A stretch of DNA of 64,000 nt from Malaya genurostris (taxonomy: Eukaryota > Arthropoda > Insecta > Diptera > Culicidae). The DNA lies in assembly GCF_030247185.1 (NCBI RefSeq), contig NC_080572.1, forward strand, positions 157,541,080 through 157,605,079. The letters run 5' to 3'. The notes under the pieces were generated by a model. The model was not told the origin of the DNA, searched no databases, and saw only the letters and a program-made list of their open reading frames with translations. Of the stretch, positions 21,972-33,814 are shown one piece after another. Positions within the stretch are counted from its first letter, which is position 1, and the number at the start of each line of letters is the position of its first letter. The position numbers were made by a program, and so were the translations under genes.

Positions 21972-22640
21972 CTAATAAATGTCTTACATGAAAGAACATC
22001 TTTCAATGAAAAAGCCCAATGTTTGAGCACAATTTAAAAAATTTAAAAAATATTTCCTCCGCCATTTTTTTTATAAACATGCTCGAAAGTATTTTCTATC
22101 AAATGAAAGAAACAGATTTTTTTTTCATTTGCTCCAATTTTAGATATAGCAGTTTAGAAATGATCTGTTTTTGAACTAGTTTTGCTCGTAACTTCGGTTC
22201 AGAAAACGCTACCTGAATGCGCTAGTCATCAAAAAATTGGTTTCAACAAAGTCTAAAAGATATTCAAAGACACCAAAAACGAGAAGTGAAAAATAAGAAA
22301 GCTAGAGCAAAAAATCTGATTTTTTTAGGAACACCCTAAGTTGCTCTATTAAAATAGCTGTAACACTAAAACCGTTAGAGATACTACAATAGTGTTTTCG
22401 GCAAAGTTTCTTGATATAAATTTTCCTACAATTTTGCCGAAGGGTGCTCTATCTCAACACATTCGGAAAATAATTTTTGCATCACCCTAATAATAAGAAC
22501 CACCCTAATACCATATGCTTCAAAATATGGCTTATCTTTCACTGATCATTTGTTCTGAAGACATCATAGCTCTAAAGTATAAGGCTAAGCCACAAATGTT
22601 TTTGTCCCCCTAAATTGTGGATCCGGACCACTGTGCGCTG

Positions 22641-24275
22641 GAAGTCCATGTTGGTGGAGCTTGTCTGAAAGAACATCAATGGAAACTGAATCAAATGCTC
22701 CTTTAATGTCTAAAAATACAGAGGCCATTTGTTGTTTTTGAGCGAAGGTAATTTGGATGTCAGACGAAAGCAATGCAAGGCAATCATTCGTCTCTTTATT
22801 TCTTCGGAAGCCAAATTGAGTATTTGACAACAAACCTTTCGTCTCGACCCAAGTGTTGAGACGTCGAAGAATAATTTTTTCGAACAATTTTCTGATGCAG
22901 GACAACATTGCAATGGGTCTATATGAGTTGTGATTGGAAGCTGGTTTCCCCGGCTTTTGAATGGCGACTTTCACTTGTCTCCAGTCAGATGGAACAATAT
23001 TTTGCTCAAGAAACTTGTTGGACAATTCCAACAAACGTCTTTTTGCGAGGTCGGGCAGATTCTTCACCAAATTGAATTTAATTCTGTCCAACCCAGAAGC
23101 GTTACTGTTACATGAGTGCTATGGAAAATTTCATCATTGAAAAGGGGCTATCAATGGAATCATCATTTGAAGATGACTCCCTAATAATGCTATGCGTAGG
23201 AACAGAATCTGGACAAACTTTCCTCGCAAAATCAAATATCCATCGATTCGAGTATTCTTCACTCTCATTTCCTACTTTACGATTCCTCATTCGTCTGGCC
23301 GTATTCTAAAGAGTGCTCATTGAGGTTTCTCTTGACAAACCTTCCACAAAATGTCTCCAATAGCTGCATTTCATGACCCGAAGTATGTTCTTGTACTTGG
23401 TTTCTAAAACCAAGAATTTTTCAAAATTCTGAGGAGGTCCTCCTCCTCGTTTTAAAAACGTCTTGAAATAATTTTGTTTCGCGTGTTTAGCATCTGAGCA
23501 CTCTTTGTCCCACCAAGGATTTGGAGGTCTTCTGTTAGATGATGGACCAAGAAATCGTTTGGTTTGTGCTTGTTCAGCGGCCTCCAGTATCGAGCAAACG
23601 AGGAAGTCATATTCTTCAAGTGGGGGGAGCTCTTCCATGGAATTTAAGATACTTGACATATTACTTTGGAATTTAATCCAGTCAATATTTTTTGTCAAAT
23701 CATATGGAATATTAACTCAATTAGCAATGTCTTTGTTACTGCTAATTGAGATGCTGATTGGTAAATGATCGCTACCGTGTAAATCAGGAAATACTTTCCA
23801 GATGCAATTTAGTCGAATTGAAGTCGAGCAAAGAGATAAATCTAATGCACTTGGACGTGCAGGAGGTCTTGGAATCCGTGTCATGCTACCCGAATTGAAA
23901 TCTCCTACAATCAAACGTGGAGCAGGCTTCGACAATTTCATTAAGCTGTAGTTGTCCAACTTGAGCTCTTGGAGGAATATATACCGAAGCAATGCAAATG
24001 TCCTTTCCTTTAATGTTTATTTGACAAGCAACAACTTTTATACTAGAAGTCGAAGGAATGTTTAATCTATAAAAGGAATAACATTTCTTAATTCCTTAAA
24101 GCACTCCACCATACGGAGAGTCTCTATCGAGACGTATAATGTTAAAGTCATTAAAATTTAAGGCTATGTTTGATGTAAGCCATGTTTCGCACAAAGCAAA
24201 TACATCACATTTTTGACTATGCAACAAAACTTTAAATGAATCAAGTTTTGGCATGATGCATGATTGAATCATTTG
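22641..24275 (-). pseudogene. I-clade LINE ORF2 remnant: endonuclease and N-terminal RT
   Basis: The minus strand starts near 24272 with PKLDSFKVLLHSQ and CDVFALCETWLTSN, ends that block at GGVL followed by a stop, then shows LIVGDFNS, SALDLSLCSTS and GSDHLPIS (apurinic endonuclease), PWWDKECSDAK, and RT blocks SYRPIAMLSCIRKLFEKII and FLDIKGAFDSVS. Compared with the intact copy, about 35 codons after GDFNS are lost. Frames change several times. The reading stops at the Transib insertion with HGLPA. Confidence 0.88.
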
Positions 24276-24289
24276 CGGCGGATGATAAA

Positions 24290-25618
24290 TTATCCATCAA
24301 ATGGTACAAAACCTGAAAGAACTGGCCATTGAGCTGATAACTGTTTCAAAAAAGTTCTAGATATTGGAAGGAATGCCGTTATGATAGTCTTTAGAGGTTC
24401 AGAAATATTGAATGCTGCGAAAATCCATTGTACAATTTCCGAAAACTTCAGTAATCCTGATGGTGGCTGTGAAACGGAGCCTACTGGATTATTGTCTTTT
24501 CTTGTGCTAGTTCCTGGATTGGTTTGTAAATTTGACAAACCAGGAGGCACAGTTTTTGGTTTTAAATTTGGCTTTTTAGCTTCAACACGGGGATCTTTTT
24601 TTGAAGGTGTAATTTTAGGTGTCTTTTTTGGTATTTTGTGGTTTATTAATCTCCTCTTAACAGACCCTTAAGGAGTGACAAACGAGGTATCTTCACTATT
24701 TCCGTCAGAGTCAGATTCCTCTGGTTCCGCCTGATTTGAAAAACCATTTTCGGATTCCAAAGGTGAGACATAAATGATAGTTTTGAGCATTTCTGCATAT
24801 GCGCGCTTAGACCGTGCTTTTAAAGAAAGCTTCATTTGGTCATTACGCAATTTAAATGCAGCGTATACTGAAAGATCATCATGAGGACTCTCCCCACAAT
24901 AAACACATTTTTCAATATCTTTATCGCAAAGATTATCCTTATGAGGCCCTTGACATTTTGTACATTTCGACTTACTGTAGTAACAGTAAGTAGCTGTGTG
25001 GCCAAATTTTTTGCAGTTCGTGGCATTCATAACATTTGGTATGAAAAGCCGAACAGGAAGGCGAACTCTATCGATGTGGACATGGCTAGGCACGGCAGAT
25101 CCAGCGAATGTTACTCGATACGAATCTGAAGGTCAATAAATTTTGTTTCCTTCTTCGAAAAATGCTGAGTACAATTGCTTGCACTCGAGTATCCTTACTC
25201 CCTCAAGCATAGATTTTTTTAAACGTCCAACTCCATGCTCAAGCAACTCTTTAATCGAAAGACCCGCTTCGATGATAACACCGTCTATTGCAACGTCTTT
25301 CGAAGGAATATATACGCGATATTCGCGGATAAATAATTCACAAACAACAATCTCGTTAGACTGCTTTAAGGAATCGACTACAACGCGGATCTTGTCTTTA
25401 TGGACTCTTACTATCTCTTTGGTAGCGGGAAATCGTGATGTCAATTCTTTAGATATATAAAATAAATTTAATGCTTTCATTTTACGCCGAAAATATACTA
25501 TCCATGGGCCCGCAGAAGTTTCATTGTAAAACTTCGTTCTCTGCGAGTTAGGAACCGTTAAATTTTCGCCTGGTGGCAGAGATGGATCTCCTGAATTCTC
25601 ATTCATTAGATCATCCAT
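24290..25618 (-). pseudogene. I-clade LINE ORF1 (nucleic-acid-binding protein) remnant
   Basis: Three frame-shifted minus-strand blocks: 25618-25133 (start MDDLMNENSGDPSLPPGENL; GPWIVYFRRKMKALN), 25093-24668 (zinc knuckles C-x2-C-x4-H-x4-C at NCKKFGHTATYC and C-x2-C-x3-H-x4-C at CTKCQGPHKDNLC) and 24550-24290. The order and spacing match ORF1 of the copy at 32095-33472. The intact protein would coat LINE RNA. Confidence 0.85.
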
Positions 25619-25999
25619 TACATAAATATGTTTAAATAATTGATCTCATCTGAATTATATAAACGAGAATATTCTTTGAAGTGAAATAAAATATAATTAT
25701 AGATCTACCTGTTAGTCGCTTTCTGCTTTACACAGGTACTCGGCATGAAGCTCGCTCCAACTATTTCAAATTTGCTGTCTTCTATCTCCGTTGCTCTGCC
25801 GTCGTGGTCTTCGCTGAGCTTGGTTTGTACGCTGCTTGTACCTGGCCTTAGATACAGCGTTGTAGCTCTTGTTGACGATGATTTGTGATGCTTCTTGTGT
25901 AGCACCACACGATAATGCTCCGTTTTGTCCACCGCAACCGATACTGTACACCATACGATAACTGGTGGTTGTCTTTGCGGCTTTGCGCTGATGTGTCCT

Positions 26000-26111
26000 A
26001 GCACCTCTGTGCCTTAGCACCTCTGTGCCTTTACACCCCTTCGTCTCCGCACCTCTGTGTCTGAGCACTTCTATGCGTTCGCACCTCTGTGCCTCTTCAC
26101 CTATGTGCGTA
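26000..26111 (+). repeat. 16-bp minisatellite, seven units
   Basis: Seven consecutive 16-bp units based on AGCACCTCTGTGCCTT with progressively diverged copies (for example CGCACCTCTGTGTCTG). It lies upstream of the decayed LINE ORF1 (minus-strand sense), either in the LINE 5' UTR or in the hAT shell. Confidence 0.8.
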
Positions 26112-26507
26112 TGAATGGGATGGCCTTCTTCGATTGCTTCCAAGTCGGGAACGCCCCGAATATTGGCTGTACACCAGAATTTGCTGCGTTTACAATTGGC
26201 TTAGGCGGGTTTTGTTTACCTGCAGCTAAAGTTGCCTTGACTCGGTGATAGCCGTTAACTCACAAGCCAGTAACACAACCTGTCTGCTTGAACGCTTTTT
26301 ACTGAATGAGATTATTAATTTTAAAAACAATGAAAACATTTTTGTTGTACTTCGGAATAATAAAAAATCGTTCAAAATCTATGTTATGTTGTATTTAAAT
26401 AACATTTCCATTTGAATTATGAAGTAATTCAACATAGTGGGTCGTTCCCACCGCTACGCAAAATTACCCACCTGGGCTTAACATGTTTCAACGGCCCTGT
26501 AACACGG

Positions 26508-27429
26508 ATTTGATTTTTCTTATACTTATAAACACTGACCATAAGCCCACCAGGAATTTTACTTTCCTTATTGTCTGGACGCATTTATCAAAATCAGCCC
26601 AGGAACTGGAACATTCTGACATAAAATTGGAACAAAACCTGGGGGCAGTGTTCAGGTCTTGTCTTAAGTGTAAATAAAAGTTTGCGTCGTCACAAACACA
26701 TCCAACACATCTTTATACTAGTATAGGTGCCGTTCCGAAATATGCACCGCCAAAAAGAATGAATATTCGGCTCATGCATTCCGAATCATCTATAGTAGTT
26801 TTTCATGAAATACAGTATTGTTCAAGAAATCCATGAGCAACCGAGAAATTGCGTAATCAATCAACGATCAAATCTTCGAAAATATCATTAAATGGGGCCA
26901 AGGATGCCAAGTATTAAAAACCTGTGTTTATCCACCGAGTGGTGTAATGATGCCTTTCTCATATCAATTATATTATCATGTATAATACTGTGGTATTCTT
27001 CAAAATAATTTTCTTCAATTCTTAAAAGAATAACCGAAATCGGTTTGTTTGACCGTCTACTGATAAAAACTATCAATTGGAGAAGATTCGAGGTCGATTT
27101 AGAAAATTTTGTGCGGTTTTTCGCCCTTTTCAGCAATGGTATAAAATTTTTAACACACTTCACCCTATATTTCCGAATCCGGATGAAATTCAGGACTTAC
27201 GTATGGGACCACATTACCTTTCATTTGAACCTAAGTTTGTGGAAATCGGTCGCGCAATCTATGAGAAAAGTTAGAACACATATTTTTTTTTTGCACATTT
27301 TACCCCATAGCTCCGAAACCGGAAGTCGGATCCAAATAATATTCAGGAATATAGTCGGATCCAAATAATATTCAGAAATTTGTATGAGACCAGAAAACCT
27401 TTCATTTGAATCTAAGTTTGTGAAAATCG
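26508..27429. repeat. Non-coding interval with diverged dispersed repeats
   Basis: No gene seen. A motif CCTTTCATTTGAA(C/T)CTAAG followed by TTTGTG(G/A)AAATCGGT occurs at about 27218 and 27398, and a relative occurs at about 52735. A 27-bp local tandem duplication (GTCGGATCCAAATAATATTC) lies near 27325-27375. These look like a diverged dispersed repeat family. Confidence 0.5.
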
Positions 27430-27453
27430 GTTCACCTTACCTTACCTAACAAG

Positions 27454-27938
27454 CTATAGGCCTGGGGTGTCCTTTGCTGTATCAAGCATACGTCTCCACA
27501 TAGCTCGGTCCATGGCTGCTCGTCGCCAGCCACTCAAGGCACGGATGCTTCTGAGATCACCCTCCACTTGATCGATCCACCTTGCTCGCTGCGCTCCTCT
27601 TCTTCTTGTACCGGTCGGATTAGATTCAAGAACCATTTCCACTGGGCTGTCGTCCGACGTGTTACGTGTCACAATATCAACATCGCCAGCGAAGCCAAAA
27701 AGTTGTACGGACTTTCGGAAGATCGTTCCAGGGCAATATTGAACAAGATACAAGAAAGTACATCACCTTGACGTAGCCTTCTCCGAGATTCGAAGGGACT
27801 CGAGAGCATCCCAGATACTCGGACGTAGCACTTCACTCTATCCATCGTTGCTTTGACCAATCGCGTCAGTTTATTCGGGAAACCGTATTCGTGCATTATC
27901 TGCCATAGCTGTTTTCGATCGATTGTGTCGTATGCCAC
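27454..27938 (-). pseudogene. RTE-like LINE RT remnant, C-terminal part
   Basis: The minus strand gives AYDTIDRKQLWQIMHEYGFP, then in another frame GTIFRKSVQLFGFAGDVDIV (the RT FADD box, here altered to FAGD) fused directly to SDDSPVEMVLESNPTGTRRR and WIDQVEGDLRSIRAL. The fusion marks the 200-codon deletion. The changed active site and the deletion make it non-functional. Confidence 0.85.
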
Positions 27939-28415
27939 TTTGAAGCCAATGAGTAGGTGATGAGTGGGTACGTTGTATTCATGACACTTCTGGAGTACTT
28001 TTTTTTTTTTATAATAAAATTTTTATTGGGCTCATTTGCGTTAGCTTAACGTGGCCGATTGTCTTGTTGTTAGGTGGAAAAGAGTGGAAGCCGTATTATG
28101 GGGCGACCTGCTCCCCTAGAGTTAGTAAAGGAGTGTCAGGAGGGTGGGACCTATACTGTATTGATTTTGAACATATTTTGATATTACAAATCATTCATTA
28201 ATAGCTTGCATCTTTTAAACACACTTTGCATTTCCGGGTTCTCGACGTTCTCCAGATTGTAACGAGGAAGAGACTATACTAAACTCGGATGCTTTGTTGG
28301 TGTACTTTGATGTTGGTGTGTCATTTATGGATGGTTTCCAGCAATTCAGCTTGACCAGTGTTTAGTTCGTTTGGGGTAGGACCACTGTAGAAGAAAGAAA
28401 GAGAAAGAGAGGGAA

Positions 28416-31400
28416 CTAGATTTGCACGTTTATAGCTTTGAGGAAGTTGTAGAGGTAGGTCATGTAAAGGAGATCTCGGGTTGCCAAAACGTCACGGACT
28501 GGAACATAAGGTGGTCTACCTCGGGCCCGAAGGGAATCAATTAGCTGGAGTCTGACGTCGCAATACTCGGAGCACACCCAAACAACATGCTCGATGTCAT
28601 GGTAACCGTCTCCGCAAACGCAAAGATTACTCTCACTAAGGCCAACACGATGAAGATGCGCTTTGAGCAAAGAGTGGTTGGACATAAGTCTTGACATTGT
28701 GCGAATAAAGTCCCGGTTCACATCCAACCCTCGGAACCAAGCTTTCGTCGATACCTGCGGTATAATGGAATGTAACCACCGTCCTAGATATCCATCATTC
28801 CAGGAGGTTTGCCAGCTGACGAGTGCCTCTTGACGAGAACGACTGAAAAATTCATTGAAGCAGATTGGTCTTTCATAGGTTTCACCTTGTAATGCGCCCA
28901 CCTTGGCCAGTGAGTCCGCCATCTCATTACCCCTTACGGAACAATGTGATGGGACCCAAACCAAGGTAATCCGGTATGATTTTTCAGATAAAGCACTCAG
29001 TTGTTCCCGTATTTTCCCCAGGAAATACGGCGAGTACTTTCCAGGCTTCACTGAGCGAAGAGCCTCGATAGAGCTGAGACTGTCCGATACAATAAAGTAG
29101 TGGTCTGTGGGCAAAGTTTCAATGATCTCAAGGGTATACTGAATTGCAGCTAGTTCTGCGACGTAAACTGAAGCCGGATCACTGAGTTTATAGGAGGCGG
29201 TGAAATTTTCATTAAAAATACCGAAGCCAGTGGACCCGTCGAGATGTGATCCGTCAGTGTAAAACATTTTATTACAGTCGACTTCTCTAAATTTGTCATT
29301 AAAAATATTTGGGATCACTTGAGGGCATACGTGATCCGGGATTCCATAAATATCTTCTTTCATGGATGTGTCGAAAAACGCCGTAGAATTAGAAGTATCA
29401 TAGAAACGAACACTGTGAGGATTGTAGGAAGAAAAATTATTGTTACGTAACATGAAATCAAAGTACAATGTCATAAATCGGGTCTGAGAATTAAGCTCGA
29501 CTAGCCGTTCAAAGTTATCGATAACCAACGGGTTTAAGACGCTACATCGAATGAGTTGTCGATATGAGAGATCCCACAAACGGTTTTTCAACGGGAGAAT
29601 TCCCGCCAGTACCTCGAGACTCCCCGTATGGGTCGACTGCATACAACCCAAGGCTATACGCAAGCAACGATACTGGACTCTCTCCAGCTTGATAAAGTGT
29701 ATTTTCGCGGCTGAACGGAAACAGAAACATCCATACTCCATCACTGACAATATCGTTGTTTGGTACAGCCTTATAAGATCTGTTGGGTGAGCTCCCCACC
29801 AAGTCCCGGTCACTGTACGTAGAAAGTTGATTCTTTTTTGGCATTTTCGTTTCAGATACCTAATGTGACATCCCCAGGTACCTTTGGAATCGAACCAGAC
29901 TCCGAGGTATTTGAATGTGAAGGCCTGAGCTATGGTTTGACCCATTAGTTGAAGCTGTAGTTGTGCAGGTTCACGCTTCCTGGAAAATACTACCAACTCA
30001 GTTTTCTCCGTGGAGAATTCGATACCCAGCTTTAGAGCCCATGTAGACAAAGTGTCTAAGGTAGTTTGTAATGGTCCTTGCAGGTCGGTAGACTTGGATC
30101 CTATAATAGACACCACGCCATCATCTGCAAGTTGCCTTAACGTGCAAGAATTTTCAAGACATTCATCGATGTCATTGACGTAAAAGTTATAAAGAAGGGG
30201 GCTGAGGCATGAGCCCTGGGGAAGGCCCATGTAACTAATTCGTGAGGTCGTCAAGTCTTCAGGTGTAAAAAACATGTGCTTTTCCGATAATAAGTTGTGC
30301 AAAAAATTGTTGAGAAATGGGGAAAGACCATGCTTGTGCAGCTTCTCCGAGAGAATTTTTATGGAAACTGAATCAAAAGCCCCCTTTATGTCCAAGAATA
30401 CTGATGCCATTTGCTTCTTGTGGGCGAATGCCATTTGAATTTCTGTAGAAAGCAGAGCAAGGCAATCGTTCGTTCCTTTGCCTTTACGGAAGCCAAATTG
30501 TGTATCTGAAAGCAAGCCACTTGTTTCCATCCATTCATCGAGACGAAACAGAATCATTTTTTCCAGCAGTTTCCGAATACAGGAAAGCATTGCAATCGGC
30601 CGATACGAGTTGTGGTTGGAGGCTGGTTTGTCCGGTTTCTGAATAGCGATAACCCTCACTTGTCTCCAGTCTTGAGGAACAAAGTTCTGTTCGACGAACT
30701 TGTTGAACAAGTTCAACAGACGTTTTTTCGCGATATCGGGAAGATTTTTAAGCAAATTGAATTTAATTTTATCACGCCCTGGGGCATTGTTGTTGCACGA
30801 TAAGAGGGCAAGAGAAAACTCCGTCATCGTAAAGGGGGTATCGTTTTCAGTGTATCGAGAGGACGCGACGCGATAGGTATTCGATTCCCGAACAAAATCC
30901 GGGCAAACTTTCTTGGCGAAGTCAAATATCCAGCGATTTGAATATTCTACGGGTTCGTTATTAGTGGTTGCATTTCTCATACGACGGGCTGTATTCCACA
31001 GAGTGGTCATCGATGTTTCCCTAGATAGGCCATTGACGAACCGACGCCAGTAACCTTTTTTTTTTGCTTTAATCAGATTTTTCATGGTCTTTTCTAATGA
31101 TGCATATTTTTCGTAGTCTTCGCGCTTGCCACTGTTCCCGAATTTTTTATACGCGGATGATTTTGTTTTATATATTTCCGAGCACTCTTTATCCCACCAT
31201 GGGGTTGAAGGTCGCGTAGTGATTGTAGTTTTGGGTACTCGTTTGGTCTGGGCTTGAATCGCGGCGTTGAGGATCAAGTCAGCTAGGGATTTGTATTCTT
31301 CTTCAAGCGAATCTGGTTGTTTCGTTTCAAGAGCTTGGGATACCGCGGTCGAGTAGGAATTCCAGTCGATGTTTTTCGTGAGATCATATGTCATATCGAC

Positions 31401-32102
31401 TGATGTCGGTGTTTGTGCACCAGTGGATATTGAAACCAAAATCGGCAAGTGATCACTACCGTGGGGATCAGGGATTACCTTCCACTTGCAATCTAGCTGT
31501 AGTGATGTCGAGCAAAGGGATAAGTCCAGCGCACTAGAGCGGGCTGGCGGTCTTGGATTGCGTGTCATTTCACCCGTATTTAAAATGGTCATATTGAAGT
31601 TGTCGCACAGATCATAAATTAACGAAGAACGGTTATCATCATATAGGCAGCCCCACCCCGTACCATGCGAGTTAAAGTCTCCTAAAACTAACCGCGGAGT
31701 GGGAAGAAGCTCCATGATGTCTGCAAGTCGTCGATGCCCTATCGAGACTCTGGGAGGTATGTAGATAGAAGCTATACAAAGATCTTTGCCTCTAATTCTG
31801 CTTTGGCAAGCAACAACTTCAATGTCCGGGATCAAGGGGAGGTTAATTCGATAAAATGAATAGCACTTTTTGATCCCTAAAAGAACCCCTCCATAGGAGT
31901 CTCCTCGATCCAGGCGTATAATGTTGAAATTGTGGAAGTCAAAGTTTATATTTGAAGTGAGCCATGTTTCACACAATGAAAATACGTCGCAGTTACGCGA
32001 ATTTATCAAAAATTTGAAAGAATCTAATTTTGGGATGATACTTTTGCAATTCCACTGGAGTATAGTGATCATATTCTCGATTTCTGTAGGTATTTCAGCC
32101 AT
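28416..32102 (-). CDS. I-clade LINE ORF2: endonuclease, reverse transcriptase, RNase H (1228 aa)
   Basis: One uninterrupted frame. Endonuclease (about 10-230): ILQWNCKSI, FSLCETWL, GDFNSHGTGWG with Asp142, GSDHLP with Asp217 and His218. RT (about 440-800): SYRPIAMLSCIRKLLEKMI, FLDIKGAFDSVS, MGLPQGSCLSPLLYN, and the active-site box LADD (Asp660, Asp661). RNase H (about 945-1070): FYTDGSHLDGSTGFGIF with Asp950, SDSLSSIEAL, WVPSHCSVRGNEMADSLAK. The C-terminal Cys/His segment is CVCGDGYHDIEHVVWVC. The protein nicks target DNA and copies element RNA in place. It starts at the ATG that overlaps the ORF1 stop (ATGGCTGA), so it is probably translated by termination-reinitiation. All recognised catalytic residues are present. 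Confidence 0.95.
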   Translation of the reverse strand: MAEIPTEIENMITILQWNCKSIIPKLDSFKFLINSRNCDVFSLCETWLTSNINFDFHNFNIIRLDRGDSYGGVLLGIKKCYSFYRINLPLIPDIEVVACQSRIRGKDLCIASIYIPPRVSIGHRRLADIMELLPTPRLVLGDFNSHGTGWGCLYDDNRSSLIYDLCDNFNMTILNTGEMTRNPRPPARSSALDLSLCSTSLQLDCKWKVIPDPHGSDHLPILVSISTGAQTPTSVDMTYDLTKNIDWNSYSTAVSQALETKQPDSLEEEYKSLADLILNAAIQAQTKRVPKTTITTRPSTPWWDKECSEIYKTKSSAYKKFGNSGKREDYEKYASLEKTMKNLIKAKKKGYWRRFVNGLSRETSMTTLWNTARRMRNATTNNEPVEYSNRWIFDFAKKVCPDFVRESNTYRVASSRYTENDTPFTMTEFSLALLSCNNNAPGRDKIKFNLLKNLPDIAKKRLLNLFNKFVEQNFVPQDWRQVRVIAIQKPDKPASNHNSYRPIAMLSCIRKLLEKMILFRLDEWMETSGLLSDTQFGFRKGKGTNDCLALLSTEIQMAFAHKKQMASVFLDIKGAFDSVSIKILSEKLHKHGLSPFLNNFLHNLLSEKHMFFTPEDLTTSRISYMGLPQGSCLSPLLYNFYVNDIDECLENSCTLRQLADDGVVSIIGSKSTDLQGPLQTTLDTLSTWALKLGIEFSTEKTELVVFSRKREPAQLQLQLMGQTIAQAFTFKYLGVWFDSKGTWGCHIRYLKRKCQKRINFLRTVTGTWWGAHPTDLIRLYQTTILSVMEYGCFCFRSAAKIHFIKLERVQYRCLRIALGCMQSTHTGSLEVLAGILPLKNRLWDLSYRQLIRCSVLNPLVIDNFERLVELNSQTRFMTLYFDFMLRNNNFSSYNPHSVRFYDTSNSTAFFDTSMKEDIYGIPDHVCPQVIPNIFNDKFREVDCNKMFYTDGSHLDGSTGFGIFNENFTASYKLSDPASVYVAELAAIQYTLEIIETLPTDHYFIVSDSLSSIEALRSVKPGKYSPYFLGKIREQLSALSEKSYRITLVWVPSHCSVRGNEMADSLAKVGALQGETYERPICFNEFFSRSRQEALVSWQTSWNDGYLGRWLHSIIPQVSTKAWFRGLDVNRDFIRTMSRLMSNHSLLKAHLHRVGLSESNLCVCGDGYHDIEHVVWVCSEYCDVRLQLIDSLRARGRPPYVPVRDVLATRDLLYMTYLYNFLKAINVQI

Positions 32103-33472
32103 CGATAGATACGATCGCTGTAAGGAGGGGCCATTGTTCAGTCAACTGTTTTAAAAATGTTCTTACTGTTGGTAATAAAGCCGTTAGAATACTTTTAAGA
32201 GGATTAGTTATATTGAAGGCTGTTAATATCCAGTCCACGATATCAGAGAGTTTCAGTAATCCAACGTTTGTCGGGTTTTCTGGTTGTGTTTTGGGATCAC
32301 TTGGGATTTTCAGTGTCCCTGGAAGTGCTGGAAATTCCTGGTTGTAATTCGATTTTCGAAATCCAGGAGGTATTGGCTTCGGCTCTGTGACATTGTTATT
32401 TTGGTTCCGTTTTAATATTTTAGTTTCTAGTATTTTAAGACCTTTGCGAGGAAGCTTAGGAGAGGACATAATTGGTCGTTTCCTGTTTGTTCCTAGCTGA
32501 ACAGAAGAAGGTCCTTCGTCGGGGTCATTTGAAACATCAGCGTCAGTCGACAAAAAAGCGAATGGGTTGTCAGAGATATGTGGAGTAGCTCGTTTGAGGA
32601 TTTCCGCGTAAGATCGTTTGGAATGCTCCCTCACGGTTCGCTTGAGCTTTTCCTCGCGTTGCTTATATTTCGAGCACTCAAAAAGAGCATGCGGATTCTC
32701 ACCACAGTAAATACACTTTTCGATTGACTTCCTCCAGGAGTCATCTCTGTGTCCCTCACCACATTTACCACATCGTGGTTTGTTACAACAGACTAGAGCC
32801 GTATGTCCCATCTGTTTGCAGTTTGAGCAGTGCATTACTTTCGGTACATACAACCGAACAGGTAGACACCCCTCCCACTACAACGTAATTCGGAAGTGCA
32901 GAACCGGCGAAGGTCACACGAAAAGAGTCTGATGGATGATACTTTCCATCTTGTGTCGATTTAGAGTGCAATTGCTTGCACTCCAATATCTTCACTGGTT
33001 GAAGGTCGGGATTTTTGAAGCGGCCAATCCCATCCTTCAACAGATCTTCGACAGTTAAACTTTCTTCGCGGACCACACCGTCGATCTCCACCATCCGAGA
33101 AGGTACGTAGACGCGATATTCCCTCGTGAAAATCTCATTGGTAGCAATCTCGTTTGCTTGTTTTAGATCAGTCACGACAACGCGCAGTTTGTTCGGAGAT
33201 ACCTTGTCCATGTGTTTTACTGCCGAGTAGTGTTTAGCCAGATCTCGAGAAATATTGAGGACTCTGAGGGATTTAGCTATGGGCCGGAAGTATACCACCC
33301 ACGGGCCATCCGATCCGTCATCCTGATAAACCTTCCGACGGATTGGTGGTTTTCCCAGAGGGGGGGGCGGGGATATCCATTTCAGATGTATCACTATCAG
33401 GATATTCATCCAAACGTTCCTCATCTCTAGGTTTATCATCATCTTCCCCGAGGTTCCCCTCATCGGAAGACA
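32095..33472 (-). pseudogene. I-clade LINE ORF1, CCHC protein with two frameshifts
   Basis: The likely start is MSSDEGNLGEDDD at 33472, an acidic N terminus. At a run of eight G (plus-strand 33360-33367) the frame shifts into GKPPIRRKVYQDDGSDG and WVVYFRPIAKSLRVLN. Near 32855 it shifts again into PVRLYVPKVMHCSNCKQMGH. Knuckles: CSNCKQMGHTALVC (canonical), CGKCGEGHRDDSW (final Cys replaced by Trp; the decayed relative keeps Cys) and CIYCGENPHALFEC (canonical). It ends with the stop overlapping ORF2. The protein binds LINE RNA. The two breaks, at or near homopolymers, may be mutations or sequence errors, since ORF2 is fully open. Confidence 0.85.
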
Positions 33473-33814
33473 TATTTTCTGTGCAGGAGAAAAAAAGTCT
33501 CCTACACTATCAAGGAAAATAGAAAAAATAGATTGGATAGTGAGAAGTAGGAAAAAAGTTGAAATATAAAATGAAAAAAAAACTACTTCACCGGTATGGT
33601 TTGTTGAGCTGATGGGTGAGTTGGTCCTTTGCTTGGATTATTTCTCTCGCGTGACCTTGATGATCCAGTCACTCACTGCTGCTGCCGATGCTATTGAAGC
33701 GACAGGTAGAAATGGTCGCAAGCAAGTGTGTATACCACTGTCTGCTGCCGGTGTTTATCACTCGATCAACCACTGGATCTAAGAGAACAAAAAAAATGTT
33801 TCCTCCAGCCCTTG

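Noticed and set aside
25990..26120. 16-bp repeat array as CRISPR
   Set aside because: Units are directly adjacent with no spacers, in an animal genome.
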